This document shows, in pieces, positions 1 to 8,163 of a stretch of DNA of 64,000 bases (position 1 is the stretch's first letter; each line of letters opens with the position of its first letter). The notes beneath the pieces are model-generated. The model saw only the letters and a list, made by a program, of their open reading frames with translations. It made no database searches and had not been told where the DNA came from. The stretch covers positions 434,001-498,000 of the forward strand of contig CAVPJW010000002.1 in assembly GCA_963705525.1 (NCBI GenBank). Direction: 5' to 3'. Origin of the DNA: CAVPJW01 sp963705525. Its GTDB lineage: Bacteria; Acidobacteriota; Vicinamibacteria; Vicinamibacterales; CAVPJW01. The position numbers and the translations under genes are program-made.

Positions 1-575
1 AGCTCGTCGCGATCGTCGGCGCTTCTGGCGTCGGCAAGTCCACGCTGCTGCACCTGCTTGGGGGCCTCGACCGGATCGATGCGGGATCGGTCGAGATTGG
101 CGAGACCAACCTGGCGACGCTCGATGACGACTCGCTGGTGGCGTTCCGGAATCGCCACGTGGGTTTCATCTTTCAATTCCATCACCTGCTCCCGGAATTC
201 GACGCGCTGGAAAATGCCGAGATGCCGATGCGTATTGCCCGGCGTCCGCCTGCCGAATGCCGTCATCGGGCTGAAGCGCTGCTCAGCCGCGTGGGACTCG
301 GCGAGCGACTCGGTCATCGACCGGGCATGTTGTCCGGGGGAGAACAGCAGCGAGTGGCCATCGCCCGGGCGCTCGTTATGGCACCCGAGCTGCTGCTCGC
401 CGATGAGCCGACTGGTGATCTGGATGAGACGACAGCCGAGGGGTTTCACGCGCTGCTGCGTGACATGCACCGCGAGCGCGGTCTGACCTCGATTATTGCC
501 ACCCACAACATGCGCCTGGCCGCCGCCTGCGACCGCATCCTCAAACTCGAAGGGGGCCGCCTCTCTCCTGCCTGA
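1..575 (+). CDS. lolD: LolD-type ABC transporter ATPase (5' end outside window)
   Basis: Partial: the reading frame is already open at base 3 and runs to the TGA at 573-575. Visible are a Walker A (GASGVGKST), a Q-loop region (FIFQFHHLLPEFDALEN), an ABC signature (LSGGEQQRVAIARAL), Walker B (LLLADEPTGDLD) and the switch histidine (IIATHN). The sequence through the Q-loop (FQFHHLLPEF-A-EN) is typical of LolD, the cytoplasmic ATPase of the LolCDE complex that releases lipoproteins from the inner membrane toward the outer membrane. MacB-type ATPases are close relatives, so the subfamily is an inference. The outer-membrane biogenesis genes downstream fit LolD. The membrane subunit is presumably upstream, outside the window. 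Confidence 0.85.
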   Translation, partial: LVAIVGASGVGKSTLLHLLGGLDRIDAGSVEIGETNLATLDDDSLVAFRNRHVGFIFQFHHLLPEFDALENAEMPMRIARRPPAECRHRAEALLSRVGLGERLGHRPGMLSGGEQQRVAIARALVMAPELLLADEPTGDLDETTAEGFHALLRDMHRERGLTSIIATHNMRLAAACDRILKLEGGRLSPA

Positions 576-606
576 GGGTCGGTCATTTGCCAGATGTCCC
601 GCTTTC

Positions 607-670
607 GCGTGACTACCGGGCGAGTCACGCACGGAATGAGACAGCTTGGGGCGAATCTGTCCTCGATTCG
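607..670. other. Two inverted repeats between lolD and clpC
   Basis: A perfect 8-bp dyad, GCGTGACT (607-614) and AGTCACGC (623-630), is separated by 8 nt. A second 6-bp dyad, CGAATC (652-657) and GATTCG (665-670), follows. Neither is followed by a T-run, so they are not classic Rho-independent terminators. They could form the 3' end structure of the lolD transcript or be protein-binding sites upstream of the clpC promoter. The rest of 576-852 shows no gene that I can support. Confidence 0.4.
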
Positions 671-768
671 GGCACCTGCCCGTACCAGCTGTGACGTCCC
701 CGCACACACGCCGAGACGATCCAATTCGCCGAACTTGCTGAAATGCACCAACTTAGCGGTAGAAGGCG

Positions 769-797
769 TTGGCCGCGATCACGCTTTGCTTTATAAT
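769..797 (+). promoter_or_regulatory. Sigma-70-type promoter of clpC
   Basis: TTGGCC (769-774), a 17-nt spacer and a perfect TATAAT (792-797). The predicted transcription start is near 804, giving a leader of about 50 nt before the clpC ATG at 853. No CIRCE or other recognised heat-shock operator is visible next to it. Confidence 0.7.
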
Positions 798-852
798 GCC
801 GATAAGGGTGCTGTGGCGCACAACTCGTTTCCATTCACCTAGGTAGCCCCGG

Positions 853-3288
853 ATGTTCGAACGGTACACGGAGAGGGCCAGACGAGTTCTTTTCTTTGCC
901 CGATATGAAGCCAGCCAGCTCGGGAGTGTTTCCATTGAAACCGAGCACCTGCTCCTCGGACTCATCCGTGAGGGCAAGGGGCTGACCAGCCGGATTTTTG
1001 CGCGCTCCCATCTCTCCCTCGAGAACATTCGCAAGGAAGTCGAAGGTCGGACGGTGTTTCGCGAGAAGGTCTCGACATCGGTCGAGATTCCGTTCAGCGC
1101 CGAAACCAAGCGCGTTCTGCAGTTTGCGGCGGAGGAAGCCGACCGGCTCCTTCATAACTACATCGGCACCGAGCACCTCCTCCTGGGCATCTTGAGAGAG
1201 GAGCGATCGGTCGCGGCGTCGATCCTCTTTGAAAAGGGGATGCGCCTCAACACGGTCCGCGAGGACATCGTTCAGCTCCTGAACGAAAAGACCACGCTGA
1301 CGCGGGTGAAGGAGACCCCGCTCCTCGCCGAGTTCAGCCGGGACCTCACCGAATCTGCGATGAAGAATCAGCTCGACCCGCTGGTCGGGCGGGATCACGA
1401 GCTCGAGCGGGTCCAGCAGGTGCTCTGCCGGCGGACCAAGAACAACGCGGTGCTCATCGGCGAACCCGGCGTGGGGAAGACGGCGATTGTGGAAGGGCTT
1501 GCGCAGAAGATCGTCTTCGGCGACGTGCCGCACTTCCTGGCGGACAAGCGGATTCTCGCGCTCGACATCTCTCTCATCGTCGCGGGCACGAAGTATCGCG
1601 GTCAGTTCGAAGAGCGGCTCAAAGCCATCATGAAGGAGCTGACCGACAACCCGAACATCATCGTGTTCATCGATGAGCTGCACACGCTGGTTGGCGCCGG
1701 ATCGGCCGAAGGTTCGCTCGACGCGGCCAATATCCTGAAGCCCGCGCTGTCGCGCGGCGAGATCCGCTGCATCGGCGCGACTACTCCCGCGGAATACCGA
1801 AAATACATCGAGAAAGATCGGTCGCTCGAACGGAGGTTCCAGGCCATCAAGGTGGATCCGCCCGCGGAGCGCGAAACGATCGAGATTCTGCTGGGCATCA
1901 AGGACCGGTACGAAGGCTTCCACCACGTCGAGTACACGAGGGAAGCCATTGAGGCCGCGGTCTTCCAGTCGAGCCGCTACATCACGGATCGTTTCCTGCC
2001 GGACAAGGCGATTGATCTCATCGACGAAGCCGGCGCGCGCGCGAAGCTGCGCGAGGCGGGCTACAGCGAGGAATTCGGCGAGATCAACAAGAGCATCCGC
2101 GTGGCGGTGGAGCAGATGGAGAGCGCCGTCTCGCAGAAGGACTTCGAGAAGGCGCAGTTCTATCGCGAGCAGGAGGTGACGGCGCGCGAGAACCTCCAAT
2201 TCGTGCGCGAGAAGTTCGACGTCAAGTCGAGCTCCCGGCGCGTCATTGTCGGCAAGCAGGAAATCGACGAAGTCGTGTCGAAGTGGACCGGAGTGCCGAT
2301 CACCTCCATCAACCAGGACGAAGGCGACAAGCTGCTGCGGATGGAACAGGAGCTGCACCGCCGGGTGATCAGCCAGGAAAAGGCGATCTCTGCCGTGTCG
2401 CGCGCCATCCGCCGTTCACGGGCCGGACTGAAGAATCCCAATCGTCCCGTGGGAAGCTTTGTTTTTCTGGGGCCGACCGGTGTCGGCAAGACAGAACTGG
2501 CGCGCGCGCTCGCCAATTTCCTCTTTGGCAGCGATTCGGCGCTCATTCGCTTTGACATGTCCGAGTACATGGAGAAGCACTCGGTCTCGAAACTGATCGG
2601 ATCGCCCCCCGGATACGTGGGACACGAGGAAGGCGGACAGCTGACCGAGAAGGTCAAGCGCAATCCCTACTCGGTCGTGCTGCTCGACGAGGTCGAGAAG
2701 GCGCACCCCGACATCTTCAATATCCTCCTGCAGGTATTCGAGGACGGGCATCTGACGGATGGACTCGGCAATCGGGTGAACTTCAAGAACTCGATCATCA
2801 TCATGACCTCGAACATCGGGGCCCGCTTCATCCAGAAGAAGGCTTCGATGGGGTTCCAGTCCACCGATTCCGGCGAGGTGGCGAAGAGCGTGTCGGACAT
2901 GGTGCTCGGGGAAGTGAAGCGCACGTTCAATCCCGAGTTCATCAACCGCATCGACGAGATCATCGTGTTCGAAGCGCTGACCGATGATGATCTCCGTCGA
3001 ATCATGGGGCTGCTGGTCGAGCAGTTGAATGTGAACCTGGTCGATCGCCAGCTGAGAATCGTCCTGACTCCCGAGGTCACGGACTGGATTATCGATCTGA
3101 CGTGCAAGGATCGTTCGTACGGCGCGCGTCCCCTGCGACGCGCAATCCAGCGGTATGTGGAAGATCCGCTGTCGGAAGAGCTCATTCGCGGCCACTTGCG
3201 AGGCGGAGACGTCGAGGTGTACCTCGATGGTGGAGTGCTGGCGTACCGTCCCGCGGGTGAGGTGGAGGCCGGCCGCCGGCTAGCCTGA
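853..3288 (+). CDS. clpC: ATP-dependent Clp protease ATP-binding subunit ClpC
   Basis: Encodes 811 residues, the usual ClpC length. Two N-terminal Clp repeats are present (start MFERYTERARRVLFFAR; second repeat with the IGTEHLLLGIL motif). AAA module 1 follows with Walker A GEPGVGKT and the arm VFIDELHTLVGAGS. A central UVR-type segment (SQKDFEKAQFYREQE) comes next, then AAA module 2 with Walker A GPTGVGKT and Walker B VVLLDEVEKAHPD. ClpC unfolds substrates and feeds them to ClpP, with adaptor proteins usually docking on the N-domain and the middle domain. The middle domain is short, as in ClpC and unlike ClpB. It is monocistronic or starts a unit with bamA; its own promoter lies at 769-797. 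No mcsA, mcsB or ctsR is adjacent, so Gram-positive-style regulation is not evident. Confidence 0.95.
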   Translation: MFERYTERARRVLFFARYEASQLGSVSIETEHLLLGLIREGKGLTSRIFARSHLSLENIRKEVEGRTVFREKVSTSVEIPFSAETKRVLQFAAEEADRLLHNYIGTEHLLLGILREERSVAASILFEKGMRLNTVREDIVQLLNEKTTLTRVKETPLLAEFSRDLTESAMKNQLDPLVGRDHELERVQQVLCRRTKNNAVLIGEPGVGKTAIVEGLAQKIVFGDVPHFLADKRILALDISLIVAGTKYRGQFEERLKAIMKELTDNPNIIVFIDELHTLVGAGSAEGSLDAANILKPALSRGEIRCIGATTPAEYRKYIEKDRSLERRFQAIKVDPPAERETIEILLGIKDRYEGFHHVEYTREAIEAAVFQSSRYITDRFLPDKAIDLIDEAGARAKLREAGYSEEFGEINKSIRVAVEQMESAVSQKDFEKAQFYREQEVTARENLQFVREKFDVKSSSRRVIVGKQEIDEVVSKWTGVPITSINQDEGDKLLRMEQELHRRVISQEKAISAVSRAIRRSRAGLKNPNRPVGSFVFLGPTGVGKTELARALANFLFGSDSALIRFDMSEYMEKHSVSKLIGSPPGYVGHEEGGQLTEKVKRNPYSVVLLDEVEKAHPDIFNILLQVFEDGHLTDGLGNRVNFKNSIIIMTSNIGARFIQKKASMGFQSTDSGEVAKSVSDMVLGEVKRTFNPEFINRIDEIIVFEALTDDDLRRIMGLLVEQLNVNLVDRQLRIVLTPEVTDWIIDLTCKDRSYGARPLRRAIQRYVEDPLSEELIRGHLRGGDVEVYLDGGVLAYRPAGEVEAGRRLA

Positions 3289-3309
3289 AACGTCTTACTT
3301 CCTGTACAC

Positions 3310-3337
3310 TTGACAGTTTGAACGGCTGGCTCATCCT
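3310..3337 (+). promoter_or_regulatory. Possible bamA promoter
   Basis: A perfect -35 box TTGACA (3310-3315) is followed after 16 nt by a weak -10, CATCCT (3332-3337, 3 of 6 matches, including the conserved second A and last T). The start of bamA is 43 nt downstream. The -35 match is strong and the -10 poor, so this is tentative. Confidence 0.4.
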
Positions 3338-3379
3338 GCGGTGGGCGGCCGGCGTGCGCCAGCGTCTTACGCGGGATCC

Positions 3380-5983
3380 ATGCGGAAGCTCGTATTGTTT
3401 GTCCTGTTGCTCCTCGCGTTGACACCGGGCCTGGTGACGGCCGCTCCGCTCATCGACCAGGCGCCGCCTGCGCAAGCGGGCCAGACAGCAGCACCGGCGC
3501 CCGTTCCTGCCCAGCCCCAGACTCCCGCCGCTCAGCCGCCGCCCCGGCCGACACGTCAGCCGCCTCCCGAATCACCACCCCTCGTGCGGTACATCGAAAT
3601 TGCGTTTCCGACACAAGGGAACGTGTCGGTGATCGAGCCGCAGACGTATCAGTACTACATCCAGACACAGCCGAGCCGCTCGTCCGATGGCGTGTGGGTT
3701 CCCTATAACGAGCAGAGCGTGCTCGAAGACTTCAAGCGGCTCTGGGCAACCAACTTTCTTGACAATCTCTGGATCGAGGTCAAGGACGCGCCGTACGACA
3801 ACGGGGTGATCGGCAAGCACATCGTTTACAACATGGAGGAGCGTCAGCGCGTCAAAATCGTGGACTACGTCGGGTCGAAGAAACTCGAGCAGTCCAAGAT
3901 CGAAGAGAAGCTGAAGGAACAGCAGATCAACATCCGCCTCGATTCCTTCATCGATCCGGGCCTGATTCGGAAGGTGCAGGGCGTCGTGCGCGACATGCTC
4001 GCCGAGAAAGGCTACGAGTTCGCCGAGGTGAAGCCTGAGATCAAGGCGCTTCCCGGCGGACCCAAGATCGTGCACCTGACGTTCCAGATGACCGAGGGCC
4101 CGAAGGTCAAGATTCGCCAGATCGACTTCATCGGCAACAAGGCCATGAGCGATGGCGCGCTCAAGAAGCAGATGAAGGAGAACAAGGAGCAGTCGTTGTT
4201 CTCCATGTTCAACGGCAAGGGGACCTACAAGGAAGCGAGGTTCGAGGAGGACGCCGAGCACATCACGGAGCATTACCAGAACAACGGGTATATCGATGCG
4301 CGGGTCGGACAACCCGACCTCAAAGTTCTCGAAGATTCCGCCGACAAGAAGACGCGCTGGATGCAGCTCCGAATTCCGGTGAGCGAGGGTGAGCGATACA
4401 AAGTGGGCGACGTCTCGTTCGACGGGAACAAGGTCATTCGCAGCGAGGCCCTTCGCATGCTGTTTCAGATCAATACAGGCGAGTACTACAGCCTGAAGAA
4501 GGTGCGGAAGGGTTACGAAAAGGCCCGCGAGGTGTACGGCGCGATCGGCTACTGGGAATTCACGGCGTTTCCTGACCTGAAGCCCCGCGATGCGGTGGAC
4601 AAGCTTGGCGAGCCGCCCGAGGCGCTCGCGGCCGAGGTCAGGGTCGCCGAGGGCCCGCCGCTCGTCGATGTCGTGATGCGCATGCAGGAGGGCGAACAGT
4701 ACTTCGTCAACCGCATCACGTTCGTCGGCAATACCACGACGCGCGACAACGTGGTCAGACGCGAGATGCGCCTCGTGGAAAACGGCGTCTTCAACACGGA
4801 AGCCCTGAAGTACAGCGTGCGCCGGCTGAATCAGCTGGGCTATTTCAAGCCGCTCGATCCGCAGAAGGACGCGGAGGTCACCAAGACCGAGGGCGCGACG
4901 AACAAGGTGGATGTCAGGCTCAAGTTCGAGGAGCAGAACAGAAACTCTCTGACGTTCGGCGCCGGCGTATCGCAGTACGAAGGCTTCTTCGGTCAGCTGG
5001 CGTTCCAGACCTCGAACTTCCTGGGACGCGGCGAGAGCCTGACCCTGTCGCTCCAGGCCGGGTCGCGCGCGCAGAACTATCAGCTGGCTTTTTCGGAACC
5101 CTTCCTCTTCGACCGCCCGATCACCGGGGGTATGGACATCTACAAACGCCAGATTCGGTACATTTCACAGTTCACGCAGGAATCTGTCGGCGGCAACGTG
5201 ATGATGGGGTTTCCGGTCCACAACTTCACGCGCATGTTCATGACCTACAGCCTCGAGGCCGTGAAGGTAGAGGAGCTCAATCCCATCTTCCTGGATCCGG
5301 TGGTCATCGCGCGTAACCCGTTCCTGGCGGATGCGCTGCTGCTCGGCGCCGGCGGACGCCGGACGGTCAGCAAAATTACGCCGAGCATCGTCCTCAACAC
5401 CGTGGACCAGCCGATCTTCCCGTCCACCGGCAAGCGTTTGACGGCCAGCATGGACTTTGCGGGAATCGGCGGGGATACCAACTTCCTGAAGCCGAATCTC
5501 GAGGGGGCTTGGTTCTTCCGGCTGTCGGGTCGGACGTCTGTCGGATTTCGATCGCAATTCCAGTACATCAAGCCGTACGGGTCGACCAAGGCGATTCCGC
5601 TGTTCGAGCGGCTCTATCTGGGCGGGGGTTACACGGTGCGAGGCTACGACATCCGGACTATCGGGCCCCGCGACGCATCGGGCCTCGTCATTGGTGGAAC
5701 CAAGAGTCTCCTCTTCAACGGCGAGTACTTGATTACGATCGCTCAACCCGTGCGACTGATACTGTTCTATGACGCCGGTCAGGTGCCGGACATCGGCAAG
5801 AAGTTCTCGATGGACGAGTTCGTCACGTCGACGGGCGTCGAGATCCGGTTCTTCATGCCCGTGCTGAACGTCCCGTTCCGGTTGATCTTTGCAGCCAATC
5901 CGCAGCGGGATGGAGTGCTGAACAACAACCTGGAGCCCGAAAAGGCATTCAAGTTCCGGTTCGACGTGGGTACAACGTTCTAA
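3380..5983 (+). CDS. bamA: Outer membrane protein assembly factor BamA
   Basis: Encodes 867 residues from ATG 3380, chosen because it directly precedes a signal peptide (MRKLVLFVLLLLALTPG). An in-frame start at 3341 would bury the signal. After cleavage there is a Pro/Ala/Gln-rich stretch of about 40 residues, then POTRA repeats (for example VRQIDFIGNK-like, VGDVSFDGNKVI and VNRITFVGNTTTRDNV) and a C-terminal 16-strand barrel domain. The barrel has the conserved L6 motif VRGYD and ends in a terminal Phe (DVGTTF), the usual outer-membrane C-signal. BamA folds and inserts beta-barrel proteins into the outer membrane. Skp follows, the classic bamA-skp order. The Pro-rich spacer is longer than in typical BamA and resembles the one in the next gene. 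Confidence 0.95.
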   Translation: MRKLVLFVLLLLALTPGLVTAAPLIDQAPPAQAGQTAAPAPVPAQPQTPAAQPPPRPTRQPPPESPPLVRYIEIAFPTQGNVSVIEPQTYQYYIQTQPSRSSDGVWVPYNEQSVLEDFKRLWATNFLDNLWIEVKDAPYDNGVIGKHIVYNMEERQRVKIVDYVGSKKLEQSKIEEKLKEQQINIRLDSFIDPGLIRKVQGVVRDMLAEKGYEFAEVKPEIKALPGGPKIVHLTFQMTEGPKVKIRQIDFIGNKAMSDGALKKQMKENKEQSLFSMFNGKGTYKEARFEEDAEHITEHYQNNGYIDARVGQPDLKVLEDSADKKTRWMQLRIPVSEGERYKVGDVSFDGNKVIRSEALRMLFQINTGEYYSLKKVRKGYEKAREVYGAIGYWEFTAFPDLKPRDAVDKLGEPPEALAAEVRVAEGPPLVDVVMRMQEGEQYFVNRITFVGNTTTRDNVVRREMRLVENGVFNTEALKYSVRRLNQLGYFKPLDPQKDAEVTKTEGATNKVDVRLKFEEQNRNSLTFGAGVSQYEGFFGQLAFQTSNFLGRGESLTLSLQAGSRAQNYQLAFSEPFLFDRPITGGMDIYKRQIRYISQFTQESVGGNVMMGFPVHNFTRMFMTYSLEAVKVEELNPIFLDPVVIARNPFLADALLLGAGGRRTVSKITPSIVLNTVDQPIFPSTGKRLTASMDFAGIGGDTNFLKPNLEGAWFFRLSGRTSVGFRSQFQYIKPYGSTKAIPLFERLYLGGGYTVRGYDIRTIGPRDASGLVIGGTKSLLFNGEYLITIAQPVRLILFYDAGQVPDIGKKFSMDEFVTSTGVEIRFFMPVLNVPFRLIFAANPQRDGVLNNNLEPEKAFKFRFDVGTTF

Positions 5984-6073
5984 GGCGGAATGGAAAGAGA
6001 GAAGTCGGCCGGACGCTGCGACGCGGCCGACGGCGACGAGATGCGTCAACCACAATCGAAAGGATTGGCTCTG

Positions 6074-6817
6074 ATGAAAGCGTGTGTCCTTGCCCTGGCT
6101 CTGACCCTTGGGTTCGCGACGGCCCCCGGTTTCGCGCAGGCGCAAGCCGGCCAGACGCCGCCTGCGGCCCAAACACCGCCGGCGGCCCAGACTCCTCCAG
6201 CCTCGCCGCCTCCGGCGGCGGCCCCGGCAGCGCAGCCGCCCCGCCCGTTCCCTGAAGGCGCCAAGGTGGCGTTCGTCAACATCCAGCGCATTGCCAGCGA
6301 GTCAGCTGAGGGCCGGGCTTCGACGGCCAGGGTCCAGGCGCTGACGCAGAAGAAGAGTGCCGACATCGGCGACAAGAACAAGGCGCTCGCCGCGGCGCAG
6401 CAGAAGCTGCAGCAGAGCGGCGGCGTGCTCAGCGACTCGGCCAGAGCCCAGCTCGAGAAGGAGGTTGAAAAGCTGCAAGTCGACATTCAGCGGTCGCAGC
6501 AGGATGCGCAGACCGAAGTCCAGGATCTCCAGCAGGAGCTCCAGCAGGACTTCCAGCGGAAGCTCCTGCCGATTATTCAGGCGATCGTGGGAGAGAAGAA
6601 CCTGCAGCTCCTCTTCAGCCAGGCAGACGCCGGCATCATCTGGGCCGACGGGGGGCTCGATCTGACCGCCGAGGTCATCAAGCGCTTCGACGCGGCGACG
6701 ACCGCCGCCGGTGCACCTGCGACCTCAGCGCCGGCCGCACCGCCCAAGCCGCCTGCGGCCGTGGCGGCTCCGACTCCACCGCCCGCCAAGCCACCGGCAA
6801 AGCCAGGCCTGCAGTAA
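6074..6817 (+). CDS. skp: OmpH/Skp-family periplasmic chaperone
   Basis: Encodes 247 residues. Start ATG 6074 is preceded by an AAAGGA ribosome site (about 6059-6064) and begins a signal peptide (MKACVLALALTLGFATA). An upstream in-frame start at 5990 would add a charged leader. The mature protein has a Pro/Ala/Gln spacer with tandem AAQTPP units, the Skp beta-strand (VAFVNIQRIASES), a long Gln/Lys/Glu-rich coiled coil (about residues 90-180) and a second strand with a hydrophobic core (LQLLFSQADAGIIWADGGLDLT). It ends in a Pro/Ala tail of about 40 residues. Skp trimers hold unfolded outer-membrane proteins for BamA. The N- and C-terminal Pro/Ala extensions are additions to the usual family length of about 160 residues. 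Confidence 0.9.
   Translation: MKACVLALALTLGFATAPGFAQAQAGQTPPAAQTPPAAQTPPASPPPAAAPAAQPPRPFPEGAKVAFVNIQRIASESAEGRASTARVQALTQKKSADIGDKNKALAAAQQKLQQSGGVLSDSARAQLEKEVEKLQVDIQRSQQDAQTEVQDLQQELQQDFQRKLLPIIQAIVGEKNLQLLFSQADAGIIWADGGLDLTAEVIKRFDAATTAAGAPATSAPAAPPKPPAAVAAPTPPPAKPPAKPGLQ
6146..6199 (+). repeat. Three tandem 18-nt repeats in skp
   Basis: Three imperfect 18-nt units (6146-6163, 6164-6181, 6182-6199) encode AGQTPP, AAQTPP and AAQTPP in the spacer between the signal peptide and the chaperone domain. Third positions differ between units, so the peptide is preserved more than the DNA. Copy number could vary between strains. Confidence 0.7.
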
Positions 6818-6837
6818 ACTACGTGCGCGTCCTCGGA

Positions 6838-6863
6838 CTCGCCCCTCCCGCTCGAGGGGCGAG
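6838..6863 (+). other. Perfect 10-bp hairpin between skp and fabZ-lpxA
   Basis: Arms CTCGCCCCTC (6838-6847) and GAGGGGCGAG (6854-6863) enclose the 6-nt loop CCGCTC. The structure ends 27 nt before the GTG start of the next gene. There is no T-run after it, so it is more likely an intercistronic RNA structure (processing, stabilising upstream mRNA, or attenuating) than a simple terminator. Confidence 0.55.
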
Positions 6864-6890
6864 ATCTGTCGGGTCCCTGGCCGAACGCCC

Positions 6891-8144
6891 GTGCTGATCA
6901 ACATTCCCTCCCTTCTCGAGCGCCTCCGACATCGGTATCCGTCGTACCTGGTGGACGTGGTTGCGGAGTATGTTCCCGACTCGCGCATCGTCGCGATCAA
7001 GAACGTCACCGTGAATGAGGAGTTCTTCCAGGGCCACTTTCCGGGTGTGCCGTTGATGCCGGGCGTCCTCATGCTCGAGACGCTCATTCAGGTCGGCGCG
7101 CTCCTGCTGCTGCACCGTGAAGGGCTGCCGCCGGCGTCGCGTGTGTTCCTGCGGGGTGTGAACAACGCGAAGTTCCGGAAACAGGTTGTCCCGGGAGACC
7201 GGCTCCGCCTCGACGTGACCCTCGGGCGCCGCCGTTCATCGCTGGCGCGCGCCAGAGGCACGGCGTTCGTGGGCGACCAGGTCGTGGCCGAAGCCGAGCT
7301 GCTGCTGGCCATCGTGCCGGACCCCGCGGAGATCCATCCGACGGCGGTCGTGCATCCGAGCGCCGTCGTCGGCGAGGGTACGATAGTCGGCCCTCACGCG
7401 GTCATCGGGCCCCACGTCCGGATGGGGCGGCGATGCCGCATCGGCGCGTCGGCGATCGTCGACGGCTGGACGGACGTCGGCGACGACACCGAGGTCTTCC
7501 CGTTTGCGTCGATCGGCCTGATCCCCCAGGACCTGAAGTTCCACGGCGAACAGACCCGCCTCGTGATCGGCCGAAGCAACATCTTCCGCGAATTCGTCAC
7601 CATTCATCGCGGCACGCGTGGAGGCGGCGGCATCACCGAGATCGGCGATCGCAATGTCTTCATGGCGTATGCACATATCGCGCACGACTGCATCATCGGC
7701 AACGACACGATTTTCGGCAATGCCGCCACGCTCGGCGGTCACGTGACCATCGAGGACTACGCCACCGTCAGTGCCGGCTCGGGCGTCCATCAGTTCTGCC
7801 GCGTGGGCCGGCACGCCTTCGTTGGCGGTTACTCGGTCGTGACGAAGGACGCGTTGCCCTTCGCGAAGACCGTCGGGAATCGCGGACGCATCTACGGCGT
7901 CAACACGGTTGGACTCGTGCGACGAGGCTTCCCGCCCGAGACGGTCGGCAAGCTGAAGCGGGCGTTCCGCTACCTGCTGCAGTCGAAGCTCAACACAAGC
8001 CGGGCCCTTGAACAGATGGAACAGGATCGTTCGCTGGCGTGCGCCGAGGTGAGCTACCTGATTCGATTCATCCGGTCGTCGCGGCGCGGCCCTCTGCTCC
8101 GACGTCCGGTGCGACGCGCTGAAGAAATGGTCGTGGACGAGTGA
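6891..8144 (+). CDS. FabZ-LpxA fusion: 3-hydroxyacyl-ACP dehydratase + UDP-GlcNAc O-acyltransferase
   Basis: Encodes 417 residues from GTG 6891. Longer in-frame starts lie inside skp and give Arg-rich nonsense. Residues 1-145 form a FabZ hotdog domain with the active-site loop GHFPGVPLMPG; His49 and Glu63 sit where the catalytic pair is expected. From about residue 148 an LpxA left-handed beta-helix follows, with hexapeptide repeats (HPTAVVHPSAVVGEG), the catalytic-His segment AHIAHDC, the VHQFCRVG strand and a C-terminal helical domain. FabZ dehydrates 3-hydroxyacyl-ACP for elongation, while LpxA uses the same substrate to acylate UDP-GlcNAc in lipid A synthesis. The two domains thus compete for one pool and are joined without a linker. 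lpxD, normally between skp and fabZ, is missing here. Confidence 0.92.
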   Translation: MLINIPSLLERLRHRYPSYLVDVVAEYVPDSRIVAIKNVTVNEEFFQGHFPGVPLMPGVLMLETLIQVGALLLLHREGLPPASRVFLRGVNNAKFRKQVVPGDRLRLDVTLGRRRSSLARARGTAFVGDQVVAEAELLLAIVPDPAEIHPTAVVHPSAVVGEGTIVGPHAVIGPHVRMGRRCRIGASAIVDGWTDVGDDTEVFPFASIGLIPQDLKFHGEQTRLVIGRSNIFREFVTIHRGTRGGGGITEIGDRNVFMAYAHIAHDCIIGNDTIFGNAATLGGHVTIEDYATVSAGSGVHQFCRVGRHAFVGGYSVVTKDALPFAKTVGNRGRIYGVNTVGLVRRGFPPETVGKLKRAFRYLLQSKLNTSRALEQMEQDRSLACAEVSYLIRFIRSSRRGPLLRRPVRRAEEMVVDE

Positions 8145-8163
8145 ACGGTCTGCTGAATCGCTG

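Noticed and set aside
835..2358. Long open frame on the minus strand
   Set aside because: It lies antisense to clpC. Long antisense frames are usual in GC-rich genes, and the translation has no recognisable domain.
5165..6172. 335-codon open frame on the minus strand
   Set aside because: Antisense to the bamA barrel and skp start; no motifs or ribosome site.
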